Below are positions 45,737-54,352 of a DNA stretch of 64,000 bases, in pieces. The number at the start of each line of letters is the position of its first letter. Position 1 is the stretch's first letter. A model generated the notes under the pieces. It worked only from the letters and a program-made list of their open reading frames with translations. It had not been told where the DNA came from and did not search any database. The stretch is from assembly GCA_003696675.1 (NCBI GenBank), contig RFGH01000074.1, positions 107,170 to 171,169 of the forward strand, written 5' to 3'. The stretch comes from Planctomycetota bacterium (GTDB lineage Bacteria > Planctomycetota > Phycisphaerae > Phycisphaerales > UBA1924). The translations under genes and the position numbers were made by a program.

Positions 45737-46731
45737 GGGGTGTCCGCAGTGCTGACTTCGATGATTGCTTCCGGAAAGCGGGCGCGGAGATCCGGCAAGC
45801 CCTCGGGTCCGAGCACGCAGGCGGCGCTGGCGAGGGAGTCGGCGAGCCAGCCCTCGGGGGCGATGACGGTGGCTGCGACACGGCGCTCGATGCCGAAGCC
45901 CCTGCGTGGATCGAGGATGTGCGAGTAGCGATGGCCGCCGATATCGATGAATCGTTCGAGATCGCCCGATGTGGCAACGGCGGCGTTGGCGAGTCGGACG
46001 GTGCGCGCGCCGGCGACGCCGTCGCGGATCTCGACGGACCAGGCGTCGGTGCCGGGCGGTGGATCGCCCGCGCGGAGATCACCGCCAAAGTCGATGAGCG
46101 CGATGGGCAGGGCGTAATGGGTCAAAACGGCGAGGGCCTCGTCGGCGGCAAGCCCCTTGCCGATGCCGCCGAAGTCGAGACCCATGCCGACGACAGCCAA
46201 ACGGACGCGTTGGGCGTCGGAATTGAGTTCGATGTGGCGGTATCCGGAGCGGGTACGGGCTTCGGCGATGGTCTCGGGCGGTGGAAGGGCGCCGTCGCTA
46301 CGGGCCTTTCGCCAGAGTTTCGTGAGCGGCCCCATGGCCGGGTCGAACGCCCCATCTGTCTTCCGAGCAATATCGAGCGATTTGGCGAGGGCCTGCGCGA
46401 GATCCGGTGAGACCGTGTGCCACTCGCGGGGCGGAAGTCGTGTCAGTCGGGCGGCTTCGGAGTTTGGGTCGTAGTCGCTGAGGGCTTGTTCGAGCCGGTG
46501 GACGCGGTCAAAGGCGGCGGCGCAGGCTGCGGCCGCGGCGGGCTCGGAGGGGGCGTAGACCACGATGCGGCACTTTGAGCCCATAAGGACCCTTGCGTAT
46601 TCGTGGCGTGTCAAGGTAGGCTGGGCCTCCCCCGGGGCTGCGTTTCTCGCTGCCCGCGTCGGGGCGCATGACGGGACGAAGACGAGCAACAGCCCGAGGG
46701 ACAGGATGGCCGCGATTTGTTTGAAGTGCAT
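45733..46731 (-). CDS. apbE: FAD:protein FMN transferase lipoprotein (ApbE, copy 1)
   Basis: A 332-residue periplasmic lipoprotein that covalently attaches FMN to Thr/Ser of redox proteins. The start at 46731 gives a signal peptide ending in a lipobox (FVPSC, Cys22). Family motifs are intact: MGSKCRIVVYAP, KTDGAFDPAMGPL, LDFGGIGKGLAADEA, IDFGGDLRAG, AVATSGDLERFI and YSHILDPRRG. No flavin acceptor protein with a clear [S/T]xAT flavinylation site was seen in the window. Its 5' end overlaps the divergent FGE-like gene by 26 bases. Translation is coupled to galK. Confidence 0.92.
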   Translation of the reverse strand: MHFKQIAAILSLGLLLVFVPSCAPTRAARNAAPGEAQPTLTRHEYARVLMGSKCRIVVYAPSEPAAAAACAAAFDRVHRLEQALSDYDPNSEAARLTRLPPREWHTVSPDLAQALAKSLDIARKTDGAFDPAMGPLTKLWRKARSDGALPPPETIAEARTRSGYRHIELNSDAQRVRLAVVGMGLDFGGIGKGLAADEALAVLTHYALPIALIDFGGDLRAGDPPPGTDAWSVEIRDGVAGARTVRLANAAVATSGDLERFIDIGGHRYSHILDPRRGFGIERRVAATVIAPEGWLADSLASAACVLGPEGLPDLRARFPEAIIEVSTADTP

Positions 46732-47500
46732 GGCGTTCGGGGCCTTGGGTGTGGTGTGCTCGGCGGGCGCGTCCCAGCCCAGCGTAGCCGAAACAGTGAC
46801 GCGGACCATCCGTGTGCCAAACACGACGGTTGAGTTCACGATGATCCGGGTGCCCGGGGACGCCGGGGATGACCAGGAACCGGTCAGGGACCTATGGGTG
46901 CTGACGACCGAGGTGCCGTGGGAGTTGTACGACATCTATGTGTATGAGCTGGATCGCCCCGAGGGGGGCGATGCGGACGCCATCGCCCGCCCCAGCAAGC
47001 CGTATGTGCCGCCGGACCGGGGCTTCGGGCACGAAGGCTACCCCGCGATCAGCATGACCCGTGCGGCGGCGGAGGGGTTTTGCGACTGGCTGAGCCGCGC
47101 GATCGGGGTGTCATTCCGTCTACCCAGTGCATCGGAGTGGACGCATCTGGCGGGATCTGCGTCGGCGGTCGATGCCGAGGCGTGGACCAGCGCCAACAGC
47201 GAGCACAAGAGCCAGCCGGTGGCAAAGAAGCAGCCCAACGAATATGGGTTGTACGACACGGTCGGCAATGTGGCCGAGTGGGTCATGACGGACGGTCGGC
47301 GGCCGGTCGCGATGGGCGGAAGTTGGCGGGACGACCCGTCGTCGTGCACGGCAACTTCGATGCAGCAGCAGGACCGGAGCTGGAACGCGAGCGATCCACA
47401 GATCCCTAAGAGCAAGTGGTGGTTGGCCGACTGCAGCTGGGTCGGCTTCCGATTCGTCAGTGAGCAGGACCCGGCGGGTGAGGTGCACGATGACGAGTGA
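46706..47500 (+). CDS. Exported formylglycine-generating-enzyme-like (FGE-sulfatase/SUMF1) domain protein
   Basis: A 264-residue protein with a GAGGG box ahead of the ATG at 46706 and a Sec-type signal (MAFGALGVVCSAGASQPSVA inside it). The mature part is an FGE-sulfatase (C-type-lectin-like) fold: PVxxxISM..AEGFCDWLS is represented by YPAISMTRAAAEGFCDWLSR, then FRLPSASEWTHLAGSA, NEYGLYDTVGNVAEWV, MGGSWRDDPSSC and VGFRFV. Many such proteins are not formylglycine synthases but binding or regulatory proteins, and whether the catalytic Cys pair is complete cannot be settled by eye. It overlaps the next gene by 11 bases, so it belongs to the sugar operon. Confidence 0.85.
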   Translation: MAAICLKCMAFGALGVVCSAGASQPSVAETVTRTIRVPNTTVEFTMIRVPGDAGDDQEPVRDLWVLTTEVPWELYDIYVYELDRPEGGDADAIARPSKPYVPPDRGFGHEGYPAISMTRAAAEGFCDWLSRAIGVSFRLPSASEWTHLAGSASAVDAEAWTSANSEHKSQPVAKKQPNEYGLYDTVGNVAEWVMTDGRRPVAMGGSWRDDPSSCTATSMQQQDRSWNASDPQIPKSKWWLADCSWVGFRFVSEQDPAGEVHDDE

Positions 47501-48818
47501 ACGGAGCTGGTCGCGGCGTGAGTTCAATGCTGCGAGCCTGATGATCGGGGTCGGCGCGATTTTCGGATCGAGAGCCTTCGCGAAACGAACGGTGCCCGTC
47601 CGGGCCGACGGCTCGTTGCTGAAGGTTGGGGTGATCGGCTGCGGCGGACGCGGCACTGGCGCGGTGATCCAATCGCTGATGGCCGACGAGGGCAGCGTGC
47701 TGTGGTCTATGGGCGATCTGTTTCCGGAGCGGCTGGCACCTTGCCTGGAATATGTCCGGGGAACGGTGGCGGAAGACGCGGACGATCCCGGGACGGCGGT
47801 TGCGCACAAGATCCGGGTGGACGAGGACCGGAAGTTCAGCGGGTTTGACTGCTATCAGCAGGTGATCGATTCGGGCGTGGATGTGGTGATCCTGACCACG
47901 CCGCCGGCGTTTCGGCCGGAGCATCTGCGGGCGGCGGTTGAGGCCGGCAAGCACACATTCTGTGAGAAGCCTGTGGCCGTGGACGGCGCCGGTGTTCGAT
48001 CGGTCATCGAGTCGGCCCGGATTGCGAAGGAGAAGCGGCTGTCGCTGATGTCCGGCTTCTGCTGGCGGTATCAGGATCAGGTGACGGAGTGTCTGGAGCG
48101 GGTGCGGACGGGGGGCATCGGTGCGATCCGCGCGATCCAGACCACCTACAACACGACGGGATGGGTGGTCCCGAACCCGCGCAAGCCGGGCTGGAGCGAC
48201 GCGGAGTTCATGGCGCGGAACTGGCAGTATTTCACGCCGCTCTCGGGAGATCACATCGTCGAACAGGCGGTGCACGCGATCGATTGGCAGTCATGGGCGA
48301 TGGGGGATGCGCCGCCATTGAAGTGCTGGGGTGTGGGCGGGCGGCAGGCGCGGCCGGACACGCCGGAGACCGGCAATGTGTTCGATCACTTCTCGATCGT
48401 GTACGAGTATGCCGGGGGTGTGCGGGCGCACCACATGTGTCGACACTGGCCGGGCACGCCGTCGGACAACTCGGCGATGTTCCTCGGGAGCGACGGCATC
48501 TGCACGATGCAGCCGTGGCAGCAGTCGCACACCATCGAGGGTGCCACTCCCTGGCGGGGCACGGCCAAGTCCAACGACATGTACCAGCGCGAGCACGATG
48601 TGCTGTTCCGCGCGATCCGGGCTGGAGAGCCCGTGAACGACGGGGTTCGCATGGCACACTCGACGCTGCTGGCGGTGATGGGCCGCAAAGCCGCGTACAC
48701 GGGCCAGACCGTGACCTGGGAAGACGCGTTGAACGCTCAGGACGGGCTGAACGACGAGCCATGGGCATTCGGACCACGGCAGATCCCGATGGTCGCCAAG
48801 CCAGGAAAGCAGGCCTGA
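47490..48818 (+). CDS. Tat-exported Gfo/Idh/MocA oxidoreductase (1)
   Basis: A 443-residue NAD(P)-dependent oxidoreductase. The twin-arginine signal SRREFN (Arg9-Arg10) and a following hydrophobic stretch predict export in folded, cofactor-bound form. The Rossmann fold reads LKVGVIGCGGRGTGAVI; the catalytic EKP is at 159-161 (CEKPVAVD), and the second motif GDHIVEQAVHAIDW carries the conserved Asp and His. It is a close paralogue of the product of 49742-51019 (shared DRKF, GFD, YQQ and FRPEH-like blocks). The gene starts inside the FGE-like gene and lies two bases before a TIM-barrel gene. It probably oxidises a sugar hydroxyl, perhaps at C3. Confidence 0.93.
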   Translation: MTSERSWSRREFNAASLMIGVGAIFGSRAFAKRTVPVRADGSLLKVGVIGCGGRGTGAVIQSLMADEGSVLWSMGDLFPERLAPCLEYVRGTVAEDADDPGTAVAHKIRVDEDRKFSGFDCYQQVIDSGVDVVILTTPPAFRPEHLRAAVEAGKHTFCEKPVAVDGAGVRSVIESARIAKEKRLSLMSGFCWRYQDQVTECLERVRTGGIGAIRAIQTTYNTTGWVVPNPRKPGWSDAEFMARNWQYFTPLSGDHIVEQAVHAIDWQSWAMGDAPPLKCWGVGGRQARPDTPETGNVFDHFSIVYEYAGGVRAHHMCRHWPGTPSDNSAMFLGSDGICTMQPWQQSHTIEGATPWRGTAKSNDMYQREHDVLFRAIRAGEPVNDGVRMAHSTLLAVMGRKAAYTGQTVTWEDALNAQDGLNDEPWAFGPRQIPMVAKPGKQA

Positions 48819-48819
48819 T

Positions 48820-49731
48820 ATGACGGGGTTTGATCGCAGGACCTTCATGGGTCTGACCATCGCCGGTGCGGCGGGCTTGGCGTTGGGCAACGGAGTGTCG
48901 ACCATCCGACGCGACCCATGGATCCGCAAGGCACTCAAAGTCGGGATGATCGCTGGCGGGGAAACCCTCGCTGAAAAGTTCGCGATCGCCCGCGATGCCG
49001 GGTTCGACGGGATCGAGCTGGACAGCCCGGGTCCGATCGACAGGCCCGCTGTTCTAAGAGCGATGGAAGCCTCCGGATTGTCGGTGCCGGGCGTGGTGCT
49101 TTCAACGCACTGGAGCAAGCCGTTCAACCACCCTGACGCGGGCGTCCGGGCGGAAGCCGACGCGGCCCTCGAGATTGCGTTGCGCGACTGCAAATCGGTC
49201 GGGGGGACGAGCGTGCTTGTCGTGCCCGCGGTCGTGAACCAGTCGATGCCATACGCCGACGCGTACAGGCTCTCGCAGGAGGCCATGCGTCGGGCGGTCC
49301 CGCTGGCGGGCGAACTCGGCGTCTCGATCGCGTTCGAGAATGTGTGGAATAACTTTCTGCTCAGCCCGCTCGAGGCGGCCCGGTACTGCGACGAGCTGAA
49401 CGATGGTCTCGAGAAGCCGGTATTCGGCTGGCACTTCGACATCGGAAACATCGTCAACTACGGCTGGCCCGAGCAGTGGATCGAGACACTTGGCGAACGG
49501 ATTCTGAAACTGGATGTGAAGGATTTCAGCCGAACAAAGCGGAACGAGGAAGGACTGTGGAAAGGATTCGGCGTGGAGATCGGGGACGGAGAATGCGGAT
49601 GGGAGCGGGTCCGCGCCTCCCTGAACAAAGTCGGCTACCGCGGCTGGGCCGCGGCCGAGGTCGGGGGCGGGGATCTGGAACGACTGACCGACATCGCCCG
49701 GCGGATGGATCGGGTGTTTGACCAGGCCTGA
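48820..49731 (+). CDS. Tat-exported sugar phosphate isomerase/epimerase-like TIM-barrel protein (1)
   Basis: A 303-residue protein starting with a short Tat signal (FDRRTFMGLTIAGAAGLALG). The barrel (xylose-isomerase-like, AP endonuclease 2 superfamily) shows DAGFDGIELDSPGPIDRPA, a metal-type Glu in VSIAFENVWNNF, and the histidine/aspartate pair in FGWHFDIGNIV and ILKLDVKDFS, which fit a divalent-metal site. Substrates of exported members are not phosphorylated sugars; isomerase, epimerase or lyase chemistry on a keto-sugar is plausible. It begins two bases after the oxidoreductase gene. Confidence 0.9.
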   Translation: MTGFDRRTFMGLTIAGAAGLALGNGVSTIRRDPWIRKALKVGMIAGGETLAEKFAIARDAGFDGIELDSPGPIDRPAVLRAMEASGLSVPGVVLSTHWSKPFNHPDAGVRAEADAALEIALRDCKSVGGTSVLVVPAVVNQSMPYADAYRLSQEAMRRAVPLAGELGVSIAFENVWNNFLLSPLEAARYCDELNDGLEKPVFGWHFDIGNIVNYGWPEQWIETLGERILKLDVKDFSRTKRNEEGLWKGFGVEIGDGECGWERVRASLNKVGYRGWAAAEVGGGDLERLTDIARRMDRVFDQA

Positions 49732-49741
49732 GGAGCACCGA

Positions 49742-51019
49742 ATGAGCGACTGGACACGAAGAGACTTCATCCGCACCGCTGCCGGGACGGGCATCGCCGC
49801 GACGGTGCTGCCATCGTTCGCATCGGGCTGGACCAACGGCGGAATGGACACGGTACGCATCGGCGTGATCGGCTGCGGCGGACGCGGCACCGGGGCGGCA
49901 TACAACGCATTGGAGGCCCATCCTTCGACCCGGATCGTCGCCATGGCCGATCTTTTTGAGGATCGGCTGAACGGATCGCTCGGCTGGCTGAGTGAATCGG
50001 AGGACTTCGCCGGGCGGATCGATGTGGGCGATCGTAAGTTTGTGGGATTCGACGCGTACCAGCAACTTCTGACACAGAAGGACATCGATCTGGTGATCTT
50101 GGCAACGCCGCCCGGATTTAGACCGATGCACTTCGAGGCTGCCGTCAATGCCGGCAAGCATGTGTTCATGGAGAAGCCTGTCGCCGTCGATCCCGCGGGC
50201 GTTCGAACGGTCATCGCCGCGGCGGAACGGGCGAAGGCCCAGAAGCTCTCCGTGGTCGCGGGCACGCAGCGACGGCACGAGCCATGCTATCGAGAAGCTA
50301 TACAACGGCTGCGGAACGGGGACATCGGCGAGGTGGTCTCCGCACGGTGCGCTTGGAATCAGGGCGGGCTCTGGGTGCATGAACGCAAGCCGGAGTACAG
50401 CGATATGGAATGGCAGTGCCGCAACTGGCTGTACTTCTGCTGGCTCTCGGGCGACCACATCTGCGAGCAGCACATCCACAACCTCGATGTCGTCAACTGG
50501 GCTTTGGGCGCTCACCCCACCAGCGCCTACGGTATGGGCGGGCGTCAGGTGCGGACCGATGCGAAATACGGGAACATCTTCGATCACTTCGCGATCGAGT
50601 ACGAATACCCAGACGGAAGGCAGGCTCTGAGTTTCTGCCGGCAGCAGGACGGCACGGATGGGCGAGTCGAAGAGACGATCTTCGGAACGAAAGGTTCGCT
50701 GACAACACGCCCGGGATACGCTGCGATCGGCAACGGTTCATCGTGGCGGTTCTCCGGCGACAACGGGAACCCGTATGTGCATGAGCATGCGAACCTGCTC
50801 GCATCGGTCCGTGGCGACGGACCGTACCTGAACGAGGGCGTCCGTGTCGCGGAATCCACTCTGACGGCAATCATGGGCCGCATGAGCGCGTACACCGGCA
50901 AGCGGGTGACCTGGGAACAGGCGATGAACTCGTCGCTGGATCTCTCGCCCCCGGATTACGCCTTTGGCGATCTGCCGATCCGTCCGGTCCCCGAACCCGG
51001 GCGGACCCCGTTGATCTGA
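49742..51019 (+). CDS. Tat-exported Gfo/Idh/MocA oxidoreductase (2)
   Basis: A 425-residue oxidoreductase; the ATG at 49742 has a GAGGAG box. The signal has Arg6-Arg7 in WTRRDFIRTAAGTG. The nucleotide loop is IGVIGCGGRGTGAAYN, the catalytic EKP is at 144-146 (MEKPVAVD), and GDHICEQHIHNLDVVNW supplies the conserved Asp and His. It repeats much of the sequence of the oxidoreductase at 47490-48818, pointing to a tandem duplication with a TIM-barrel gene between the copies. The gene follows the first TIM-barrel gene with 10 bases between. It presumably oxidises a related but different sugar or position. Confidence 0.93.
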   Translation: MSDWTRRDFIRTAAGTGIAATVLPSFASGWTNGGMDTVRIGVIGCGGRGTGAAYNALEAHPSTRIVAMADLFEDRLNGSLGWLSESEDFAGRIDVGDRKFVGFDAYQQLLTQKDIDLVILATPPGFRPMHFEAAVNAGKHVFMEKPVAVDPAGVRTVIAAAERAKAQKLSVVAGTQRRHEPCYREAIQRLRNGDIGEVVSARCAWNQGGLWVHERKPEYSDMEWQCRNWLYFCWLSGDHICEQHIHNLDVVNWALGAHPTSAYGMGGRQVRTDAKYGNIFDHFAIEYEYPDGRQALSFCRQQDGTDGRVEETIFGTKGSLTTRPGYAAIGNGSSWRFSGDNGNPYVHEHANLLASVRGDGPYLNEGVRVAESTLTAIMGRMSAYTGKRVTWEQAMNSSLDLSPPDYAFGDLPIRPVPEPGRTPLI

Positions 51020-51047
51020 ATCCCGACCTTCACCGCAGGAGTAATCA

Positions 51048-51971
51048 ATGGACCGACGGAGTTTCATGGCGAGCGCTGGCGTGGCCGGGCTGGCGGCAAC
51101 CGCCGCGCTGGGCAAAGGCGAGGCGTCCTCTGGTGCGAGCATGGTGACCCGCGGCGAAGCATTCTCGATGAAGTTTGCTCCACACTTTGGCATGTTCCGC
51201 CATCACGCGGGCGACGACCCCGTCGCTCAACTGGAGTTTGCGGCGGACGAGGGATTCACCGCGTGGGAAGACAACGGCATGGGCGGTCGTTCGATCGAGG
51301 AGCAGGAACGCATCGCCAAAGCCATGGATCGGCTCGGCATGACAATGGGCGTATTCGTGCTCAACATGGGCACCGCCTGGGGCCCCCACTTCTCGCGGAA
51401 CAACGCGGACGATCGGGCGAAGTTTCTCGACGAAGCCCGGGCCGCCGTGGAGGTGGCCAAGCGGGTCAACGCGACCTGGACCACGGTCGTGCTGGGCACA
51501 CGAGAGCCCCGTATTCCGCTGGCCTATCAGACGGCCTACGCGGTCGAGTCGCTCCGCCGGGCCTGCGACATCCTTGAACCACACGGCATCGTGATGGTGC
51601 TCGAGCCACTCAACCCACGCGATCACCCGAATATGCTCTTGGCCGAGATGGGTCACGCGTTCCAGATCTGCCACGCGGTGAATAGCCCGTCCTGCAAGAT
51701 CCTGTGCGACCTCTATCACCAACAGGCCACCGAAGGCAATCTTGTGGATAACTTCGAGCGGTCGTGGGATCAGGTGGCGTACTTTCAAATCGGTGACAAC
51801 CCCGGGCGCTGCGAACCGACCACGGGTGAGATCGACTATCGAAACATCTTTACTCGCATCAAGCGTAAGGGATTCACCGGTGTTCTTGGGATGGAACACG
51901 GCAACTCGATGCCGGGCAAAGCTGGAGAACGCGCCGTCATCGACGCATACCGGGCCTGCGACCCGCGATAG
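51048..51971 (+). CDS. Tat-exported hydroxypyruvate-isomerase-like TIM-barrel protein (2)
   Basis: A 307-residue protein with a minimal Tat signal at the extreme N-terminus (MDRRSFMASAGVAGLAATAA). The barrel belongs to the Hyi branch: FAPHFGMFRHHAGDDPVAQL, EFAADEGFTAWEDNG, LEPLNPRDHPN (metal Glu), ILCDLYHQQATEGNL and FQIGDNPGRCEPTTGEIDY. It differs in these blocks from the product of 48820-49731, so the two TIM-barrel proteins belong to different subfamilies and the gene set alternates enzyme types. It should act in the periplasm. The function may be isomerisation or elimination of keto-sugars. Confidence 0.91.
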   Translation: MDRRSFMASAGVAGLAATAALGKGEASSGASMVTRGEAFSMKFAPHFGMFRHHAGDDPVAQLEFAADEGFTAWEDNGMGGRSIEEQERIAKAMDRLGMTMGVFVLNMGTAWGPHFSRNNADDRAKFLDEARAAVEVAKRVNATWTTVVLGTREPRIPLAYQTAYAVESLRRACDILEPHGIVMVLEPLNPRDHPNMLLAEMGHAFQICHAVNSPSCKILCDLYHQQATEGNLVDNFERSWDQVAYFQIGDNPGRCEPTTGEIDYRNIFTRIKRKGFTGVLGMEHGNSMPGKAGERAVIDAYRACDPR

Positions 51972-52009
51972 ACTCTGCGTCACACCGAAACACACACCGG
52001 GAGAAACGC

Positions 52010-53209
52010 ATGCGCATCCGCCGAGCACTCGCCGCACTCGCTCTTACTGCTTCTGCCGTGTTTGTCGGGGAGGCCCAGGCTTCCGACGACGGCTTCGTCG
52101 ACCTCTTCAACGGCAAGGATCTCTCCGGCTGGACGACCGCGGGTGAAGAAGGCTCGTGGGGCGTTCGGGGCGGCGAACTTGTCACGCTCAAGCCCGGCAA
52201 GGGCTGGTGGCTCCGCACCGACCGGATGTACCGCGACTTTGAGCTCACGCTCGATTTCTGGATGCCCGAGGGCGGCAACTCCGGAGTGGGACTCCGAGGC
52301 TCGTCCGGCGGCGATCCGGCGTTCACCGGATTCGAGGTGCAAATCCTCGACACCGCCGGTCAGGACCCGGATGTGCACAACTGCGGCGCTGTCTATGAGG
52401 CCATCGCTCCCAGCGAGATGGCTGTCTACCCGGCCGGGCGATGGAACACCTATCGCATCCGACTCGTTGGTGATGTTTTGGATGTCTGGCTCAACGGACG
52501 GCACATCCATGATCGCCAGCGGCTCGATGACCGCGGCTACTTCCGCCAGGAAGCCAACAAGCTCCCCCTGAACACCCGGGCCACGACCGGCTACATCGCC
52601 CTGCAGGACCACGGCCACCCCTTCCGTTTTCGCAACATCCGCATCAAGGACCTCTCGCCCGATCCCGAGCCCCAGGGCATGAAGCCGCTCATCACTGGCA
52701 TGGGAAGCGACGGTCAGCCCGAAGGCTGGTTCGCCGAAGACAATACCGAATGGACCATCGAGGACGGCGGCACGCTGGTCGGGCGAAATGGGCCCGGCCA
52801 CCTATTCACCGACGCGACCTTCCGAGACTTCGAGATGCGGGCGCTCGTAAAAGTCAACGAGCGGGGTAACTCAGGCATGTACTTCCGAGTGAAGCCCAAT
52901 CCTGATCCGAACAACCCTTGGCCGATCGGTTACGAGGCTCAGATCGACCAGCACGACCCCAAGAACTTTACCGGCTGCATCTACAATGCGGCCTGGCCGA
53001 CCTATATCAAAGGGCCGATCACCCGCGACAACGCCTGGTTCGACTACCGCATCCGCGTGGAAGGTGACCACATCCGCACTTGGATCAATGGCGTGCCGAT
53101 GGTGAATACCTTCCTCGATACCTATGACGCCGGACACTTGGCTGTGCAGGGACACCACGACACCAATGTCATCATGTACAAAGACATCCGCGTCCTGCCG
53201 CTGAACTGA
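52010..53209 (+). CDS. Secreted double-domain DUF1080 (3-keto-disaccharide hydrolase-type) protein
   Basis: A 399-residue secreted protein with a Sec signal (residues 1-25, ending AQASDD). Two DUF1080 beta-jelly-roll domains follow: the first opens FVDLFNGKDLSGWTTAGE and has GNSGVGLRGSSGG and VQILDTAGQDPDVHNCGAVYE; the second has GNSGMYFRVKPNPDPNN and YEAQIDQHDPKNFTGCIYN. Both keep the Glu/Asp-containing EVQI(L)D and EAQID strands typical of the family. Some family members act on 3-keto-glycosides. It starts 38 bases after the second TIM-barrel gene and its stop abuts the stop of the convergent oxidoreductase gene. Confidence 0.92.
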   Translation: MRIRRALAALALTASAVFVGEAQASDDGFVDLFNGKDLSGWTTAGEEGSWGVRGGELVTLKPGKGWWLRTDRMYRDFELTLDFWMPEGGNSGVGLRGSSGGDPAFTGFEVQILDTAGQDPDVHNCGAVYEAIAPSEMAVYPAGRWNTYRIRLVGDVLDVWLNGRHIHDRQRLDDRGYFRQEANKLPLNTRATTGYIALQDHGHPFRFRNIRIKDLSPDPEPQGMKPLITGMGSDGQPEGWFAEDNTEWTIEDGGTLVGRNGPGHLFTDATFRDFEMRALVKVNERGNSGMYFRVKPNPDPNNPWPIGYEAQIDQHDPKNFTGCIYNAAWPTYIKGPITRDNAWFDYRIRVEGDHIRTWINGVPMVNTFLDTYDAGHLAVQGHHDTNVIMYKDIRVLPLN

Positions 53210-54352
53210 TCAGACGGGCGTCCACGCCGAGTTGTTCTGCGCGCTGCGGACGCAGGCCTCGACAAAGCGAACACCCAGCAGACCGTCCTCGGCGGTCGGC
53301 ACTTCGCTCGCCATCGGGCCCGGCTCGCGGCTGTCGCGTTTGGATTCGATTGCCTCGATCACCCCGAGGTACAGGTTGGCGAACGCCTCAATAAACCCCT
53401 CCGGATGCCCGCTAGGCAACCTCGTCGCGTGACCCGCCCGCTCGGACAGACGGTCGCTACCGCGGGAGAGGACGGTCTTCGAGCCGTCGAGCGCCGTCAG
53501 CGTGAGCCGCTCGGGCTGTTCCTGCCGCCAGATCAGCCCGCCGGTCTCGCCGTATACCCGCAGCGACAGCCCGTTGGCCTCACCGACACACACCTGCGAA
53601 CAGGTCAGCGATCCCTTGGCCCCGTCGGACAATCGCAGCAGCACGCTCGCGTCGTCGTCCAGAACACGACCTCGCCCGAAGCTCGTCAGCTCGGCGCACA
53701 CCGTCTCGACTTCGAGCCCGGTGACGAATCGCAGCAGTTGTTCGGCATGGGTTCCGATGTCCCCCAGAGACCCGCCGATTCCGGCGCGGGCCGGGTCCGT
53801 CCGCCACGACGCCTGCTTCTGCCCGCTGGTTTCCAGTTCGGTGGCCAGCCATCCCTGGTGGTACTCGGCGTATACCTTACGGATACGACCGAACATCCCA
53901 CCGCGCACCAGCTCCGCCGCATGGCGGACCATCGGGTAGCCCGAGTAGTTGTATGTGACTGCACACACCAAGCCCTTCGAAGACGCGAGGTCTCTCAGCT
54001 CGGACGCCTGATCGCTCGTGATGGTGAACGGCTTGTCGCAGACAACATGAAGCCCCGCCTCCAGGCACGCCTTCGTCGCGGGGTAGTGTGTGTCGTTCGG
54101 CGTCACGATCACGACGAAGTCGGCCGGATCCGACCGCGCCGACTCCTCGCGGGCGAGTTCCTCGAATGATCCGTACACGCGATCCGAAGCGACGCCCAGC
54201 TCGTAACCGGACTGTCGGGACCGTTCCGGCGTTGAGGAAAACGCCCCGGCGACCAGTTCGGCCCGCCCGTCCAGATTGAGGGCCTTGCGGTGGACCGCTC
54301 CGATGAACGAACCCGTGCCGCCACCGATCATCGCATAGGTTAGACGCTTCAT
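53210..54352 (-). CDS. Cytoplasmic Gfo/Idh/MocA oxidoreductase (3)
   Basis: A 380-residue oxidoreductase without any export signal, so it acts in the cytoplasm. The fold begins [18 protein letters not shown], the catalytic motif is DKP (Asp106-Lys107-Pro108, CDKPFTIT) and [17 protein letters not shown] carries the conserved Asp and His. It resembles inositol- and sugar-dehydrogenase-like members. Its start overlaps the stop of the isomerase gene upstream by four bases. The pair is transcribed opposite to the Tat set and may handle the product after import. Confidence 0.92.
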   Translation of the reverse strand: MKRLTYAMIGGGTGSFIGAVHRKALNLDGRAELVAGAFSSTPERSRQSGYELGVASDRVYGSFEELAREESARSDPADFVVIVTPNDTHYPATKACLEAGLHVVCDKPFTITSDQASELRDLASSKGLVCAVTYNYSGYPMVRHAAELVRGGMFGRIRKVYAEYHQGWLATELETSGQKQASWRTDPARAGIGGSLGDIGTHAEQLLRFVTGLEVETVCAELTSFGRGRVLDDDASVLLRLSDGAKGSLTCSQVCVGEANGLSLRVYGETGGLIWRQEQPERLTLTALDGSKTVLSRGSDRLSERAGHATRLPSGHPEGFIEAFANLYLGVIEAIESKRDSREPGPMASEVPTAEDGLLGVRFVEACVRSAQNNSAWTPV

